From the NCBI RefSeq assembly GCF_000019685.1, contig NC_011247.1, positions 1-64,000 on the forward strand: a stretch of 64,000 nucleotides of DNA, in the 5' to 3' direction. The position numbers were made by a program, and so were the translations under genes. Numbering within the stretch: the first letter of the stretch is position 1; the number at the start of each line of letters is the position of its first letter. The stretch comes from Borrelia duttonii Ly. GTDB taxonomy: Bacteria; Spirochaetota; Spirochaetia; Borreliales; Borreliaceae. Below the pieces are notes generated by a model that searched no databases, was not told the origin of the DNA, and saw nothing but the letters and a program-made list of their open reading frames with translations. Below, piece after piece: positions 8,222-16,751 of this stretch.

Positions 8222-9403
8222 TTACCAAATATTATCCAAGATCTTTTTAATTTCATCAGCTAAAGCTACAACAACATCACATTTAGTATCAAAGTCTTCA
8301 TTAAACGTATCTCTAAGATATGGCCATACATCGTGTTTCGAATCTATACTATATGGCTCATACTGCTTACAACCTTCTACAAAGTTTTGTATTATTTTGG
8401 CTTTTACTTCTTCTTTAGCAATTTCAATTTCACTCAATTTGCTTTTTAATAATCGTATCTCTTCCAAAGATAGTACATTAAGTCTATTTGCTTTACTCCT
8501 TAAAGTTCTATATACATTTATATAATAAGCTTCAGCATACTTTATTAATCTTTTAACTATATTGTTTTTTACTGTAAGTATTTCATCCGTGTTTCGTTGA
8601 GCATAAGATAATTTACCATAAACATATACAAAAGGTCTCAAAAGATTATCATCATATTCAAGGGCTAGGCAAAATTTGCGCACTAATAGAGTACCTTTAT
8701 ATGAGGCAAGATATTCTGTTGAACCAGTTGAATCCTCATATGTAAGTTTAAAAAATAAACTACGAGGCATGTTTAAATTATATAACCTATTATACAACAG
8801 ATCTATTGCACGAAAACCAGAAAAGGCTGGAATAATATTACTCCTACTCCAAGCCTCATAATGATTTAAAAAACCATCATATGTTGACAGATGTTTTGCT
8901 ACGCTAAGAATTCCACTTTTAATCTCTCCAATCTTTTTTTGTTTTTCTTTTTGCATCCTTTGTTCTGGGGTTTCATCAGCAGGATCAACATCATCAGGAG
9001 CAGGAGCACCAGGAGCAGCAGGAGCATCGGGAGCAGGAGAAACACCAGGAGCATCGGGAGCAGGAGAAACACCAGGAGCATCGGGAGCAGGAGAAACACC
9101 AGGAGCATCGGGAGCAGGAGCACCAGGAGCAGGAACAGCAGTAGCACCAGGAGCAGGAGCAGCAGGAACAGCAGTAGCACCAGGAGCAGCAGTAGCACCA
9201 GGAGAGTCAACAGAAACTCCAGAATCAATTAAACCTTTAGATGCAACACCAAATGGTGATTTTTTAAAAGGCACATCCACTCTTCTTTGTCTCATAACAC
9301 TAGCAACAGGGACATACTTTTTTTTGGGACCACACGATACCAGTAATACACTTATTAAAATAAATATAAATATTATAAATAGAATAAAATTCTTTCTCTT
9401 CAA
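8222..9403 (-). CDS. PFam54-like lipoprotein with Pro/Ala/Asp repeat linker
   Basis: The 393-residue product has lipobox VLLVSC (cysteine 24). Residues 60-145 are a Pro/Ala/Gly/Asp linker containing a nine-residue tandem repeat (APDAPGVSP) encoded by the 27-bp repeats at 9025-9120. The helical core follows (VRKFCLALEYDDNLLRPFVY, YAEAYYINVYRTLRSKANRL, LEEIRLLKSKLSEIEIAK, YEPYSIDSKHDVWPYLRDTF). The frame can be extended to 9418, but GGGGGAG is the ribosome site for TTG 9401-9403, as in the paralogs. The linker should hold the core away from the membrane and may vary in length. Confidence 0.85.
   Translation of the reverse strand: MKRKNFILFIIFIFILISVLLVSCGPKKKYVPVASVMRQRRVDVPFKKSPFGVASKGLIDSGVSVDSPGATAAPGATAVPAAPAPGATAVPAPGAPAPDAPGVSPAPDAPGVSPAPDAPGVSPAPDAPAAPGAPAPDDVDPADETPEQRMQKEKQKKIGEIKSGILSVAKHLSTYDGFLNHYEAWSRSNIIPAFSGFRAIDLLYNRLYNLNMPRSLFFKLTYEDSTGSTEYLASYKGTLLVRKFCLALEYDDNLLRPFVYVYGKLSYAQRNTDEILTVKNNIVKRLIKYAEAYYINVYRTLRSKANRLNVLSLEEIRLLKSKLSEIEIAKEEVKAKIIQNFVEGCKQYEPYSIDSKHDVWPYLRDTFNEDFDTKCDVVVALADEIKKILDNIW
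9025..9120. repeat. 27-bp in-frame tandem repeat (APDAPGVSP)
   Basis: The sequence CATCGGGAGCAGGAG begins at 9025, 9052, 9079 and 9106, giving three full 27-bp units and a partial fourth. Each unit encodes nine residues in the linker of the 8222-9403 lipoprotein. Being a multiple of three, copy-number change would keep the frame. Confidence 0.9.
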
Positions 9404-9480
9404 AATATTCTCCCCCATAATACAAAAATTAATTATTAATCTTTAACACCCAATCTAAAAATTGACAATTAACTTTACAA

Positions 9481-9526
9481 TGTTAGATATTACTTAATAA
9501 TAACATCTAACATATTTATATATCAA
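9481..9526 (-). promoter_or_regulatory. Promoter and inverted repeat of the 8222-9403 gene
   Basis: TTGATA (9521-9526, minus strand) is the -35. The inverted repeat GTTAGATATTA / TAACATCTAAC (9482-9492 and 9501-9511, one mismatch) covers the -10 region. Its sequence is unrelated to the inverted repeats of neighbouring paralogs but sits in the same place. Confidence 0.55.
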
Positions 9527-9572
9527 GTTTAAACTTGATATAATATTATAATGATTATTTATAGAATTTCAA

Positions 9573-10463
9573 TTAATCCTTTACCGGAATCTTCTCAAAG
9601 ATCTCTTTAATGTCAGCAGCTAAAGCTATAACAGCATCACATTTAGTCTCAAAGTCTTCCTTAAACTTATCTTTAAGATATAGCCATACATTGTGCTTCG
9701 GGCTTAAACCATATGGCTCATACTGTTTACAACCATTTACAAAATTTTGTATTACATCAGTTCTTAATTTTTGTTTTGCCAATTCAATTTCACTTAATTT
9801 GCTTTTTAATAATCGTACATCTTCCAACAATAGTAAATCAAGCCTATCTTTTTTAGCTTCTAAGGCTTTATACACATCTATATAATAAGCTTTAGCATAA
9901 TTTATTAATCTGCTAACTATACTGTTTTTTAATTCAAGTATCTTATCCTTGTTTTGATAAGCATCAGATAATTTATTAGCAACATCATAAGACAATATAC
10001 CATAAACATATGCAAAAGGTTTTAAAAGATCATCATTATATTCAAAAGCTAGGTAAAATTTACGCCTTGATTTTAAATCTTTACTATATTTAAGCTTGTA
10101 AAATAAATTATAAAATTCACCTAAATCATATGTATCAAAGTAATTACCTAATGGCAATTTTATAATAACACCAAGTAAGCCTGGCACAATCTTCCTACGC
10201 TCCCAATCGACAATATCATATTTATTATCATTATGTAATTTTAATACTTGTGCTACTCCACCAAGAAACTTACTTTCAATCTCTTCAATTTCTTTTTCCT
10301 TTTGCATCCTTTGTTCCAAAGTTTCTTCAACATATTGCAGCGTAGCTCCGTCCTGAGATCCATCAGTAAGCAATTCTTCCTTTTTTGGACCACACGACAC
10401 CAATAATAAACTTACTAAAATAAATATAAATATCATAAATAAAATAAAATTTTTTATTTTCAC
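9573..10463 (-). CDS. PFam54-like lipoprotein, GTG start
   Basis: A 296-residue predicted lipoprotein, lipobox SLLLVSC with cysteine 24. The frame opens further upstream, but AGGGAG (10470-10475) sits before GTG 10461-10463. The codon at the usual TTG position has thus changed to GTG, leaving VKIKNFILF as the N-terminus. Residues 25-60 are a short polar linker. The core contains RRKFYLAFEYNDDLLKPFAY, YAKAYYIDVYKALEAKKDRL, LEDVRLLKSKLSEIELAK and YEPYGLSPKHNVWLYLKDKF. Unlike its neighbours it has no AACCAAGG hairpin after its stop codon; the 35 bases to the next promoter region hold no stem. Confidence 0.85.
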   Translation of the reverse strand: MKIKNFILFMIFIFILVSLLLVSCGPKKEELLTDGSQDGATLQYVEETLEQRMQKEKEIEEIESKFLGGVAQVLKLHNDNKYDIVDWERRKIVPGLLGVIIKLPLGNYFDTYDLGEFYNLFYKLKYSKDLKSRRKFYLAFEYNDDLLKPFAYVYGILSYDVANKLSDAYQNKDKILELKNSIVSRLINYAKAYYIDVYKALEAKKDRLDLLLLEDVRLLKSKLSEIELAKQKLRTDVIQNFVNGCKQYEPYGLSPKHNVWLYLKDKFKEDFETKCDAVIALAADIKEIFEKIPVKD

Positions 10464-10528
10464 AATATTCTCCCTGTTATAAAACATAAAAAATTTAATT
10501 ATCAATCTTTAAAAATTTATTTAAAAAA

Positions 10529-10578
10529 AGAATATTTTAAGTATTATTCTTAATTAAGAATAATACTTAAAATATTCT
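10529..10578. repeat. Perfect 50-bp palindrome over a promoter
   Basis: Every base from 10529 to 10578 pairs with its mirror base around the centre between 10553 and 10554 (half-site AGAATATTTTAAG, then TATTATTCTTAA). It begins two bases beyond the TTGACA -35 box (10581-10586, minus strand) of the 9573-10463 gene and contains its -10 region. Confidence 0.9.
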
Positions 10579-10637
10579 AATGTCAAGTTTAAATTTAATA
10601 TAATATCATAATAATTATTTATAATGCTTTAATGAAT

Positions 10638-10662
10638 AACCAAGGAAAATTTTTCCTTGGTT
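10638..10662 (-). terminator. AACCAAGG hairpin after the 10708-11754 gene
   Basis: AACCAAGGAAAA and TTTTCCTTGGTT pair perfectly over 12 bases around a single base, 46 bases past the stop. Confidence 0.55.
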
Positions 10663-10707
10663 TAGCAATTTAATAATTAATTATCTAATCAATTTATAAT
10701 TAATGTT

Positions 10708-11754
10708 TTACTGAATCTTATTTAAGATAACTTTAATTTTCTTAGCATGAGCCATAACAACACTATATTTAGAAGCAAAGCTTTCATACTTTTCTTTAAA
10801 ATATAACCACAAATTGTCAAAGCTGAGATTTCTTACTGTGGTCTCTATAGATTTAAATACTATAGTGTCAAAATTATTGCTATCTGCTGCAAGTTTTAGT
10901 ATTACCTTATCTATTAATTCTTTTTGCGATGATTCAAGTTCAGTCAATTTGGTTTTTAATAGTCGCAAATTCTTAAGCGATAATGTATCAAGTTTTTTTT
11001 CTTTGGCTTTTAAAGTTTGATATACATCTATATAATAAGCTACAGCGTACCTTCTTAATCTTTTAACCATATTGTTTCTCAATAAAAATGTTTCCTTACT
11101 AAATGCTGGATTAGACGAAAGCCTATCATAGATATATATAAAAGCTATCAAATAATAATCATTATATTCAAGGGCTAGATAAAATTCTTTTCTTCGTGCT
11201 TTGTCTGTATATGGAACACTACCTGAACCATCGTTATATCTAAGTCTGTAAAATAAACCATGAGGAGTACTTAGTAAATATTTTATTTCTTGCTTACCGT
11301 TTACACCGTTTACTCTGTCTACCATTTCTACTGACGGTACCCGAAAGGACAATTTTTGATCCTCCTTATCCCAAGTTCCACGACCATGTGTGTTTAATAT
11401 TTTTAATACTTTGCTAGGAATTTTATTTTTAATATCTTTAATTTCTTCTCTTTTTTGGATTTTTTGTTCTGGGGTATCTTCATCATCTGTATCTTCATCA
11501 TCTGTATCAACATAATATGCATCATCATTAGCTTCAAGCTCAAAAGTCTCAGGAGGAGCAATAGGCTCAGGAGAAGCAACAGGCTTAGGAAAAGTAACAG
11601 GATTAAGAGGGGCAACAAAATCAGGAGGAGCAACAGGCTTAGCAAGGCCAAAAAGCTTAGCAACTAAATACTTTTTTGGTCCACACGATACCAATAATAA
11701 CAATATTAAAATAAATACAAACATTATAAATAAAATAAAATCTTTGCGTTTCAA
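10708..11754 (-). CDS. PFam54-like lipoprotein with Pro/Val and acidic linker
   Basis: The 348-residue product has lipobox LLLVSC (cysteine 24). The linker has a Pro-rich part (PVAPPDFVAPLNPVTFPKPV) and an acidic repeat (DTDDEDTDDEDT, about residues 84-95). The core keeps RRKEFYLALEYNDYYLIAFI, YAVAYYIDVYQTLKAKEKKL and LKNLRLLKTKLTELESSQ, but the C-terminus (NFDTIVFKSIETTVRNLSFD) departs from the SKHD.WPYLRDTF motif of the left-hand paralogs. It shares its first 28 residues (MKRKDFILFIMFVF...) with the next three genes, so it marks the boundary between two sub-arrays. TTG start. Confidence 0.85.
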   Translation of the reverse strand: MKRKDFILFIMFVFILILLLLVSCGPKKYLVAKLFGLAKPVAPPDFVAPLNPVTFPKPVASPEPIAPPETFELEANDDAYYVDTDDEDTDDEDTPEQKIQKREEIKDIKNKIPSKVLKILNTHGRGTWDKEDQKLSFRVPSVEMVDRVNGVNGKQEIKYLLSTPHGLFYRLRYNDGSGSVPYTDKARRKEFYLALEYNDYYLIAFIYIYDRLSSNPAFSKETFLLRNNMVKRLRRYAVAYYIDVYQTLKAKEKKLDTLSLKNLRLLKTKLTELESSQKELIDKVILKLAADSNNFDTIVFKSIETTVRNLSFDNLWLYFKEKYESFASKYSVVMAHAKKIKVILNKIQ

Positions 11755-11834
11755 AATATTCTCCCTATTACATAAAATTTAATTATCATTTTTTAATAAT
11801 TAATTTGAAAATTGGTAATTTATTTTATACCTTT

Positions 11835-11875
11835 AACTATTCTTTATCATAATAGTTGTAATATTCTAATGTCAA
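11835..11875 (-). promoter_or_regulatory. Promoter and inverted repeat of the 10708-11754 gene
   Basis: On the minus strand TTGACA (11870-11875) and TATGAT (11846-11851) have an 18-base spacer. Arms AACTATT (11835-11841) and AATAGTT (11851-11857) flank the -10. The leader to the TTG codon is about 85 bases. Confidence 0.65.
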
Positions 11876-11941
11876 GTTTAAATTCTATACAATATTATAA
11901 TAATTATCTATTAATAATTATATATAGGCACTTTGATAAAT

Positions 11942-11966
11942 AACCAAGGAAAAATTTTCCTTGGTG
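11942..11966 (-). terminator. AACCAAGG hairpin after the 12020-12955 gene
   Basis: AACCAAGGAAAA...TTTTCCTTGGT, a near-perfect stem 54 bases past the stop; identical to the hairpin at 14333. Confidence 0.5.
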
Positions 11967-12019
11967 TTTAAATTAATGTATTATTTAATATTTATTACTT
12001 GATTTATAATTAGTCTTTA

Positions 12020-12955
12020 CTAGAGATACGTCAACACACCTACAATTTCAGACGCTATCTTTAAAATAACACCACGTTTACTGTCAAATTCGCCGCGGTG
12101 TGTGTCTTTTTGCCAATATTCTATTATTTCGTCAGGAAGGGTATCATCACTTTTTAGATTATGAGTTGGTTCTGATGAATTAATTGATGTATCTTTATTA
12201 TAATCATTTATAATTAATTGTATTACGTCATATAATTCCTGTTGTTCTTTTTCAAGTTCTAAAAATGCAGTTTTCAACCATTGCAACTGTCCTAAAGTTA
12301 ATGCATCAAGTTGATTTTGTTTTTCTTTTAAGACACTATATACATCATAGTAAAATCTAGCATAAGATCTTACATCTTCCAAAAACTGTTCTAATTCTGC
12401 TTCATTTTTAGCAGCTAATTCGTCCGTAGCAACTAATTTATTGACAACACCTGCAAAAGCTTTAATAAAATTAGCATTATACTCACAAGCCAGATAAAAT
12501 TCTCTTCTTACTGCTTTGCTTTCCTGCGCCCTAGTTTCATCCGTTGCATCATTATATAAGAAAAATAAGAATCTATCTTCAATAAATACGTCATATTTAA
12601 CTCTAGTAAATAATTGATTGGCACCTTTAAGATTATATCCTGCCGCATCCTCATCCCAATTTTCATCATCATGCGTTTCTAATATTTTTAATACCTTATC
12701 AGGAATTTTAATACTTTCAATTTCTTTTTGTTTCAAGATTTGCTCATCATTTACAGCTCCACCTCCATTTCCAGGATTAGTTACACCTTGAGGCCCTCCA
12801 GGCAATAGAGGCTTTGTCAAAGGCCCATCTACTCCGTTTCGCCTTACAGCACTAGAAACAGGAGTATACTTTTTTTTGGGTCCACACGATACCAATAATA
12901 ACAATATTAAAATAAATACAAACATTATAAATAAAATAAAATCTTTGCGTTTCAA
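12020..12955 (-). CDS. PFam54-like lipoprotein, twin of 14411-15343
   Basis: The 311-residue product has lipobox LLLVSC, cysteine 24, then a Gly/Pro-rich linker to residue 70. The core begins with the sub-family signature LETHDDENWDEDAAGYN and continues with RREFYLACEYNANFIKAFAG, YARFYYDVYSVLKEKQNQLD, LGQLQWLKTAFLELEKEQ and DEIIEYWQKDTHRG. It is nearly identical in protein and flanks to the 14411-15343 gene (differences include LLPGG/LSPGG and KEIESIK/KEIKDIK). The copies therefore arose by recent duplication or were homogenised. TTG start behind AGGGAGAATATT. Confidence 0.88.
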   Translation of the reverse strand: MKRKDFILFIMFVFILILLLLVSCGPKKKYTPVSSAVRRNGVDGPLTKPLLPGGPQGVTNPGNGGGAVNDEQILKQKEIESIKIPDKVLKILETHDDENWDEDAAGYNLKGANQLFTRVKYDVFIEDRFLFFLYNDATDETRAQESKAVRREFYLACEYNANFIKAFAGVVNKLVATDELAAKNEAELEQFLEDVRSYARFYYDVYSVLKEKQNQLDALTLGQLQWLKTAFLELEKEQQELYDVIQLIINDYNKDTSINSSEPTHNLKSDDTLPDEIIEYWQKDTHRGEFDSKRGVILKIASEIVGVLTYL

Positions 12956-13034
12956 AATATTCTCCCTATTATATAAAATTTAATTATCATTTTTTAAAAA
13001 TTGATTTTAAAATAAATAATTCATTTTATATTTT

Positions 13035-13077
13035 TAACTATTACTATATCATAATAGTTACAATATTCACATATCAA
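13035..13077 (-). promoter_or_regulatory. Promoter and inverted repeat of the 12020-12955 gene
   Basis: On the minus strand TTGATA (13072-13077) and TATGAT (13048-13053) have an 18-base spacer. Arms TAACTATT (13035-13042) and AATAGTTA (13053-13060) bracket the -10. Confidence 0.65.
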
Positions 13078-13129
13078 GTTTTGCCTATATACAATATAGT
13101 AATAATTATATATAGGCATTTTGACAAAT

Positions 13130-13153
13130 AACCAAGGAAAATTTTCCTTGGTG
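13130..13153 (-). terminator. AACCAAGG hairpin after the 13207-14145 gene
   Basis: AACCAAGGAAAA and TTTTCCTTGGTG pair almost perfectly with no loop to spare; 53 bases past the stop. Confidence 0.5.
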
Positions 13154-13206
13154 TTTAAATTAAGGTATTATTTAATATTTATTACTTGATTTATAATTAG
13201 TCTTTA

Positions 13207-14145
13207 CTAGATATCCTTCAACAAATTTTCAATCATAATCGCTGTATGTATAACACGACCACGTTTCTTGTTAAAGTCGCCATGGCGTGTGTCTTTTTTC
13301 CAATATTCTATTATCTCGGAAGGAAGGGTATCATCACTTTTTAGATGATGAGTTGGTTCTAATAAATTAATTGATGTATCGTTATTATAATCATTTATAA
13401 TTAATTGTATTACCTCAAATAATTCCTGTTGTTCTTTTTCAAGTTCTAAAAATTTAGCTTTCAACAATTGCAACTGTTCTAAAGTTAATGAATCAAGTTT
13501 ACTTTGTTTTGCTTTTAAGAAAAGATATGCATTATAGTAAAATCGAGCATAAGATCTTACATCTTCCAAAAAAAACTGTTCTAATTCTGCATTATTTTTA
13601 GCAGCTAATTCGTCCGTAGCAACTAATTTATTGACAACACCTGCAAAAGCTTTAATAAAATTAGCATTATACTCACAAGCCAAATAAAATTCTCTTCTTG
13701 CTGTTTTGCTTACCTTTGCCCTTTTGTCATCCGTTGCATCATTATATAAGAATTTCCCACTAACTACTTCATATTTAACTCTAGTAAATAATTGATTGGC
13801 ACCTGTAAGATTATATCCTGCCGCATCCTCATCCCAATTTTCATCATCATGCGTTTCTAATATTTTTAATACCTTATCAGGAATTTTAATACTTTCAATT
13901 TCTTTTTGTTTCAAAATTTGCTCATTATCTCCAGTTCCAGTTCCACCGTTAAGTCCTCCATTTACAGCTCCAACTTGAGACCCTCCAGTTACACCGTTAG
14001 TATTAGTCCCTCCAGTTACACCGTTAGGTCCTCGCCTCACAGCACTAGAAACAGGGGTATACTTTTTTGGTCCACACGATACCAATAATAACAATATTAA
14101 AATAAATACAAACATTATAAATAAAATAAAATCTTTGCGTTTCAA
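13207..14145 (-). CDS. PFam54-like lipoprotein with Gly/Thr/Val-rich linker
   Basis: The 312-residue product has lipobox LLLVSC (cysteine 24) and a Gly/Asn/Thr/Val linker (NGVTGGTNTNGVTGGSQV). The core has LETHDDENWDEDAAGYN, RREFYLACEYNANFIKAFAG, YARFYYNAYLFLKAKQSKLD, LEQLQLLKAKFLELEKEQ and SEIIEYWKKDTRHG. Its C-terminus (IENLLKDI) groups it with the 15608-16585 gene rather than with its immediate neighbours, so the array alternates two types: A (12020), B (13207), A (14411), B (15608). TTG start. Confidence 0.87.
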   Translation of the reverse strand: MKRKDFILFIMFVFILILLLLVSCGPKKYTPVSSAVRRGPNGVTGGTNTNGVTGGSQVGAVNGGLNGGTGTGDNEQILKQKEIESIKIPDKVLKILETHDDENWDEDAAGYNLTGANQLFTRVKYEVVSGKFLYNDATDDKRAKVSKTARREFYLACEYNANFIKAFAGVVNKLVATDELAAKNNAELEQFFLEDVRSYARFYYNAYLFLKAKQSKLDSLTLEQLQLLKAKFLELEKEQQELFEVIQLIINDYNNDTSINLLEPTHHLKSDDTLPSEIIEYWKKDTRHGDFNKKRGRVIHTAIMIENLLKDI

Positions 14146-14225
14146 AATATTCTCCCTATTATATAAAATTTAATTATCATTTTTTAATAATTAATTTGAA
14201 AATTGGTAATTTATTTTATACCTTT

Positions 14226-14266
14226 AACTATTCTTTATCATAATAGTTGTAATATTCTAATGTCAA
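14226..14266 (-). promoter_or_regulatory. Promoter and inverted repeat of the 13207-14145 gene
   Basis: On the minus strand TTGACA (14261-14266) and TATGAT (14237-14242) have an 18-base spacer. Arms AACTATT (14226-14232) and AATAGTT (14242-14248) bracket the -10. Essentially identical to the promoter at 11835-11875. Confidence 0.65.
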
Positions 14267-14332
14267 GTTTAAATTCTATACAATATTATAATAATTATCT
14301 ATTAATAATTATATATAGGCACTTTGATAAAT

Positions 14333-14357
14333 AACCAAGGAAAAATTTTCCTTGGTG
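14333..14357 (-). terminator. AACCAAGG hairpin after the 14411-15343 gene
   Basis: Same stem and same surrounding bases as the hairpin at 11942, as part of the duplicated block. Confidence 0.5.
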
Positions 14358-14410
14358 TTTAAATTAATGTATTATTTAATATTTATTACTTGATTTATAA
14401 TTAGTCTTTA

Positions 14411-15343
14411 CTAGAGATACGTCAACACACCTACAATTTCAGACGCTATCTTTAAAATAACACCACGTTTACTGTCAAATTCGCCGCGGTGTGTGTCTTT
14501 TTGCCAATATTCTATTATTTCGTCAGGAAGGGTATCATCACTTTTTAGATTATGAGTTGGTTCTGATGAATTAATTGATGTATCTTTATTATAATCATTT
14601 ATAATTAATTGTATTACGTCATATAATTCCTGTTGTTCTTTTTCAAGTTCTAAAAATGCAGTTTTCAACCATTGCAACTGTCCTAAAGTTAATGCATCAA
14701 GTTGATTTTGTTTTTCTTTTAAGACACTATATACATCATAGTAAAATCTAGCATAAGATCTTACATCTTCCAAAAACTGTTCTAATTCTGCTTCATTTTT
14801 AGCAGCTAATTCGTCCGTAGCAACTAATTTATTGACAACACCTGCAAAAGCTTTAATAAAATTAGCATTATACTCACAAGCCAGATAAAATTCTCTTCTT
14901 ACTGCTTTGCTTTCCTGCGCCCTAGTTTCATCCGTTGCATCATTATATAAGAAAAATAAGAATCTATCTTCAATAAATACGTCATATTTAACTCTAGTAA
15001 ATAATTGATTGGCACCTGTAAGATTATATCCTGCCGCATCCTCATCCCAATTTTCATCATCATGCGTTTCTAATATTTTTAATACCTTATCAGGAATTTT
15101 AATATCTTTAATTTCTTTTTGTTTCAAGATTTGCTCATCATTTACAGCTCCACCTCCATTTCCAGGATTAGTTACACCTTGAGGCCCTCCAGGCGATAGA
15201 GGCTTTGTCAAAGGCCCATCTACTCCGTTTCGCCTCACAGCACTAGAAACAGGAGTATACTTTTTTGGTCCACACGATACCAATAATAACAATATTAAAA
15301 TAAATACAAACATTATAAATAAAATAAAATCTTTGCGTTTCAA
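14411..15343 (-). CDS. PFam54-like lipoprotein, twin of 12020-12955
   Basis: The 310-residue product differs from the 12020-12955 protein at only a few positions: one Lys fewer after the lipobox, LSPGG for LLPGG, KEIKDIK for KEIESIK, NLTG for NLKG. NLTG is found in the 13207 gene and KEIKDIK in the 15608 gene, which suggests patchwork exchange among the four. Core motifs are otherwise the same (RREFYLACEYNANFIKAFAG, YARFYYDVYSVLKEKQNQLD). TTG start behind AGGGAGAATATT. The offset between twins is 2391 bases. Confidence 0.88.
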   Translation of the reverse strand: MKRKDFILFIMFVFILILLLLVSCGPKKYTPVSSAVRRNGVDGPLTKPLSPGGPQGVTNPGNGGGAVNDEQILKQKEIKDIKIPDKVLKILETHDDENWDEDAAGYNLTGANQLFTRVKYDVFIEDRFLFFLYNDATDETRAQESKAVRREFYLACEYNANFIKAFAGVVNKLVATDELAAKNEAELEQFLEDVRSYARFYYDVYSVLKEKQNQLDALTLGQLQWLKTAFLELEKEQQELYDVIQLIINDYNKDTSINSSEPTHNLKSDDTLPDEIIEYWQKDTHRGEFDSKRGVILKIASEIVGVLTYL

Positions 15344-15423
15344 AATATTCTCCCTATTATATAAAATTTAATTATCACTTTTTAACAATTGATTTTAAAA
15401 TAAACAATTCATTTTATATTTTT

Positions 15424-15464
15424 AACTATTACTTATCATAATAATTGTAATATTCTAATGTCAA
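15424..15464 (-). promoter_or_regulatory. Promoter and inverted repeat of the 14411-15343 gene
   Basis: On the minus strand TTGACA (15459-15464) and TATGAT (15435-15440) have an 18-base spacer. Arms AACTATT (15424-15430) and AATAATT (15440-15446) match with one exception. Confidence 0.6.
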
Positions 15465-15529
15465 GTTTAATTCTATACAATATTATAATAATTATCTACT
15501 AATAATTATATATAGGCACTTTAATAAAT

Positions 15530-15554
15530 AACCAAGGAAAAATTTTCCTTGGTG
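15530..15554 (-). terminator. AACCAAGG hairpin after the 15608-16585 gene
   Basis: AACCAAGGAAAA...TTTTCCTTGGTG, 53 bases past the stop. Confidence 0.5.
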
Positions 15555-15607
15555 TTTAAATTAAGGTATTATTTAATATTTATTACTTGATTTATAATTA
15601 GCCTTTA

Positions 15608-16585
15608 CTAGATATCCTTCAACAAATTTAAAATCATAATCGCTGTATTTATAATATTACCACATTTCCTGTTAAAGTCGCCACGGAGTGTGTCTTTTTT
15701 CCAATATTCTATTATCTCGGAAGGAAGGGTATCAATACTCTTTAGATTATGAGTTGGTTCTGATGAATTAATTGATGTATCGTTATTATAATCATTTATA
15801 ATTAATTGTATTACGTCATATAATTCCTGTTGTTCTTTTTCAAGTAATAAAAATGCAGTTTTCAACGATTGCAACTTTTTTAAAGTTAATACATCAAGTT
15901 TACTTTGTTTTTCTTTTAAGATACTATATGCATTATAGTAAAATAGAGCATAAAATCTTACATTTTCTACAAACTGTTCTAATTCTGCTTTATTTTTAGC
16001 AGCTAATTCGTCCGTAGCAACTAATTTATTGACAACACCTGCAAAAGCTTTAATAAAATTAGCATTATACTCACAAGCCAAATAAAATTCTCTTCTTAAT
16101 GCTTTGCTTTCCTTCGCCCTTTTGTCATCCGTTGCATCATTATATAAGAATTCATCTCCACTAGCTACTTTATATTTAACTCTAGAAAATAATTGATTGG
16201 CACCTTTAAGATTATATCCTGCCGCATCCTCATCCCAATTTTCATTATCACGCGTTTTTAATATTTGTGATACCTTATCAGGAATTTTAATATCTTTAAT
16301 TTCTTTTTGTTTCAAGATTTGCTCATTATCTACAGCTCCAGTTCCACCTTGAGACCCTACAGCTCCAGTTCCACCTTGAGACCCTCCAGCTCCAGTTCCA
16401 CCTTGAGACCCTACAGTTACACCGTTAGTATTAGTCCCTCCAGTTACACCGTTAGGTCCTAATCTGTTTCGCCTCACAGCACTAGAAACAGGGGCATACT
16501 TTTTTTTGGGCCCACACGATAACAATAATAACAATATTAAAATAAATACAAAAATTACAAATAAAATAAAATCTTTACGTTTCAA
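15608..16585 (-). CDS. PFam54-like lipoprotein with Gly/Ser/Gln repeat linker
   Basis: The 325-residue product has lipobox LLLLSC (cysteine 24). The linker carries three nine-residue repeats of the form TGAVGSQGG, encoded by 27-bp units at 16334-16414, then NEQILKQKEIKDIKIP. The core has NENWDEDAAGYNLKGANQLF, RREFYLACEYNANFIKAFAG, YALFYYNAYSILKEKQSKLD and LLLEKEQQELYDVIQLIIND. The C-terminus (ILNLLKDI) matches the 13207-14145 gene. TTG start behind AGGGAGAATATT. Confidence 0.87.
   Translation of the reverse strand: MKRKDFILFVIFVFILILLLLLSCGPKKKYAPVSSAVRRNRLGPNGVTGGTNTNGVTVGSQGGTGAGGSQGGTGAVGSQGGTGAVDNEQILKQKEIKDIKIPDKVSQILKTRDNENWDEDAAGYNLKGANQLFSRVKYKVASGDEFLYNDATDDKRAKESKALRREFYLACEYNANFIKAFAGVVNKLVATDELAAKNKAELEQFVENVRFYALFYYNAYSILKEKQSKLDVLTLKKLQSLKTAFLLLEKEQQELYDVIQLIINDYNNDTSINSSEPTHNLKSIDTLPSEIIEYWKKDTLRGDFNRKCGNIINTAIMILNLLKDI
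16334..16414. repeat. 27-bp in-frame tandem repeat (TGAVGSQGG)
   Basis: Units beginning AGCTCCAGTTCCACCTTGAG start at 16334, 16361 and 16388. They encode the Gly-rich linker of the 15608-16585 lipoprotein. They are unrelated in sequence to the 27-bp repeat at 9025 but have the same length and the same place in the protein. Confidence 0.88.
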
Positions 16586-16657
16586 AATATTCTCCCTATT
16601 ATAAAAATTTAATTTCTAATAATTGATTCAAAAATTAATAATTCATTTTAAACTTTT

Positions 16658-16699
16658 AACTATTACTATATCATAATAGTTACAACATTTACATATCAA
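16658..16699 (-). promoter_or_regulatory. Promoter and inverted repeat of the 15608-16585 gene
   Basis: On the minus strand TTGATA (16694-16699) and TATGAT (16670-16675) have an 18-base spacer. Arms AACTATT (16658-16664) and AATAGTT (16675-16681) bracket the -10. Confidence 0.62.
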
Positions 16700-16751
16700 G
16701 TTTTGACTCTATACAATATAGTAATAATTATATATAGGCATTTTGATAAAT

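Noticed and set aside
9025-9120. Regular 27-bp repeats considered as a CRISPR array
   Set aside because: Units are contiguous with no spacers, lie in frame inside a lipoprotein gene, and no cas gene is near.
8899-9228. Leu-rich minus frame and Arg/Ser-rich plus frame over the Pro/Ala linker
   Set aside because: Low-complexity shadows of the 27-bp repeat region of the 8222-9403 gene.
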